The notes beneath the pieces were generated by a model, which worked only from the letters and a program-made list of their open reading frames with translations, was not told the DNA's origin and did no database searches. Source: Streptomyces mutabilis (GTDB lineage Bacteria > Actinomycetota > Actinomycetes > Streptomycetales > Streptomycetaceae). From it: 64,000 nt of DNA. Position 1 is the stretch's first letter, and the number at the start of each line of letters is the position of its first letter. Below are positions 63,111-64,000 of this stretch, one piece after another. The stretch covers positions 124,001-188,000 of the forward strand of contig NZ_BMTT01000010.1 in the NCBI RefSeq assembly GCF_014649815.1, written 5' to 3'. The position numbers and the translations under genes are program-made.

Positions 63111-63154
63111 CCCCTCTCAAGAGGGGAAACGGTGTAGGGGAACCTGTGGTTCCC
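63111..63154. promoter_or_regulatory. two dyads upstream of the GPP34 gene
   Basis: CCCCTCT-CA-AGAGGGG (63111-63126) and GGGAAC-CTGTG-GTTCCC (63138-63154). They lie immediately ahead of the GPP34 ATG and could be operator or leader hairpins. From here to 64000 no complete gene is supported; three small items are listed separately. Confidence 0.4.
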
Positions 63155-63399
63155 GTTGCGCGCCAGCAAAGTTCGGACGATTGGGTCGAGGTCCGGGGTA
63201 ATCGGGCGGGGAAAGTAATTCCTGCCCGATTCGCCGATATGCTGGCGTTTGTGGCGTACTTTTCGGACAGTGAGCTTTTTTCGGCCTGTCGAGGTGGATG
63301 GGTAGTGAAATAACAGACAGGTCAAGATCCAGGTGGACGGGTTTAAGGTCAAGAAACCCGTCTCCACCACAGGCGTCGTGTGCGTGCCTGAGCGTCGGG

Positions 63400-63477
63400 G
63401 CGCGGGCGCACACCTCGGTCAGTATCTGGGCATACCCCTCCAGATACTCGTCGGGTATGTCCCGCCCTGCCACCCGT
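63400..63477 (-). pseudogene. fragment like the N terminus of a PucR-type regulator
   Basis: On the minus strand the sequence encodes RDIPDEYLEGYAQILTEVCA, matching ETYLDGYAGILTEAAG at the start of the PucR regulator at 38523-39602; the DNA agrees at about 27 of 34 bases. No helix-turn-helix follows and the frame continues into unrelated sequence, so only the first 25 or so codons are left. A remnant of a second PucR gene is the simplest view; a chance match is not excluded. Confidence 0.4.
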
Positions 63478-63678
63478 CCTCCTGTGAGGTTGACGCGTGG
63501 TGAACGTTCTCCTGACGCCCGCCGGCCATGAGTGTCAGACCGCGGCTGTGTGAGGTCATGTACGGAGGCGCCGACCCGATGCCAGTGGTGCCGACGGCGA
63601 CCAGCCTGCTGAGGTGAGCGGTACTGCCGTCGAGCAAGGGGCACCGCGCTCGCGTCGCCGACCGGCATTAACAAGACG

Positions 63679-63703
63679 TAAAGATTGCCGGATTACGGCA
63701 ATG
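63679..63703. promoter_or_regulatory. hairpin motif shared with 36.3 kb
   Basis: TAAAGAT-TGCCG-GATTA-CGGCA-ATG, matching the element at 36302-36326 in all stem and most flanking bases. It stands about 120 bases ahead of the short frame at 63823, at a promoter-like position. Confidence 0.5.
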
Positions 63704-63822
63704 CGGCGTGGAGCATGTCCGGACCACGATGGGTACGGCAGAAACAGGGGGTGGCCTCGATGCCAGGGCCCGGCAACGGGCGCAGGCACAGGGGCTCAGC
63801 TGTCCGGTTCGGAGGTGACGGC

Positions 63823-63978
63823 ATGGCACGGGTGGGCGTCGCCGCCGTACAGCTCCTCACCTTCGTCGGCCTCACGCCCTTGGTGGCCGGGCCGGGCCAC
63901 GCGTACCGCGGGCGACGACGACCGGGCACGGCGAGCAGTTCCCCGTACGACCCCGGCAGTCGCCACTTCCACGGCTGA
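63823..63978 (+). pseudogene. short frame with strong RBS, possible remnant of a HyfC/NuoH-like gene
   Basis: ATG at 63823 follows GGAGGTGACGGC. The 51 codons read MARVGVAAVQLLTFVGLTPL, a membrane helix, then a YRGRRRPGTASSSPYDPG segment. Helix plus GRR-P---PY resembles the start of HyfC/HycD or NuoH subunits (one helix, then xGRRGP and QPYxDL), but the frame stops soon after. It may be a decayed or frameshifted gene, or a small membrane protein of its own. The identification is tentative. Confidence 0.3.
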
Positions 63979-64000
63979 GCCGTAGCCGTCGCGCGTCACA

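Overview
The window is high-GC actinobacterial DNA with strong G/C third-position bias, GTG and TTG starts and many 4- or 8-base start/stop overlaps. The gene content points to Streptomyces: the purA, YbaB-recR, ask-asd neighbourhood, SigE-type and ECF41-like sigma factors, a PucR regulator, an Xre/DUF397 pair and a PASTA-less Ser/Thr kinase. No rRNA, tRNA, transposase, phage gene or CRISPR array was seen.

Left part (1-44.5 kb) is ordinary chromosome. 1-6.3 kb: a hydrolase, a membrane acyltransferase and two adjacent, paralogous NarL-type two-component pairs. 6.3-10.9 kb: a cytochrome P450, then an ABC exporter divergent from its probable MarR/GbsR-like repressor, with a palindromic operator between. 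10.9-19.8 kb: diacylglycerol-kinase-like protein, purA, DUF3515 protein, ECF41-like sigma factor, GntR regulator with class III aminotransferase, and a DJ-1/MarR operon with twin operator dyads. 19.8-29 kb: Ser/Thr kinase, SLATT protein, YbaB, recR, DUF5063, an Xre/DUF397 module, aspartokinase (with a possible internal start) and aspartate-semialdehyde dehydrogenase. 29-44.5 kb: SigE-type sigma factor with membrane partner, SURF1, S9 peptidase, a RCK-type potassium channel-like protein, NfeD and flotillin, PucR, an Xre/DUF2975 pair, an amidinotransferase, DUF3040 and a cation/proton antiporter.

The prize is 44.6-62.3 kb, a RiPP gene cluster. First comes a translationally coupled dTDP-L-rhamnose operon (rmlD, rmlC, rmlA, rmlB). 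After a 17-bp perfect inverted repeat comes a set that matches the daptide pathway piece by piece: a recognition protein (MpaC-like), methyltransferase (MpaM), class III aminotransferase (MpaD), Fe-ADH-superfamily oxidative decarboxylase (MpaB), two Thr-terminated precursor peptides (67 and 58 residues), an ABC exporter and an M50 intramembrane protease (MpaP). Daptides carry a C-terminal dimethylated diamine made from Thr. This cluster adds an F420-dependent LLM-family reductase, a class III lanthipeptide synthetase (lyase-kinase-LanC), a family 2 glycosyltransferase and a convergent LuxR-like regulator. Neither precursor has any cysteine, so lanthionine rings cannot form. A coherent hypothesis is that the synthetase only dehydrates Ser/Thr, the F420 enzyme reduces the dehydro-residues to D-amino acids, the daptide enzymes remodel the C terminus, and the glycosyltransferase adds a deoxysugar. 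The result would be a glycosylated, D-residue-containing daptide.

The right edge (62.4-64 kb) holds a GPP34 protein and then sequence with fragments only: a short piece like the N terminus of a PucR regulator, a hairpin motif that also occurs at 36.3 kb, and a 51-codon reading frame with a strong ribosome binding site.
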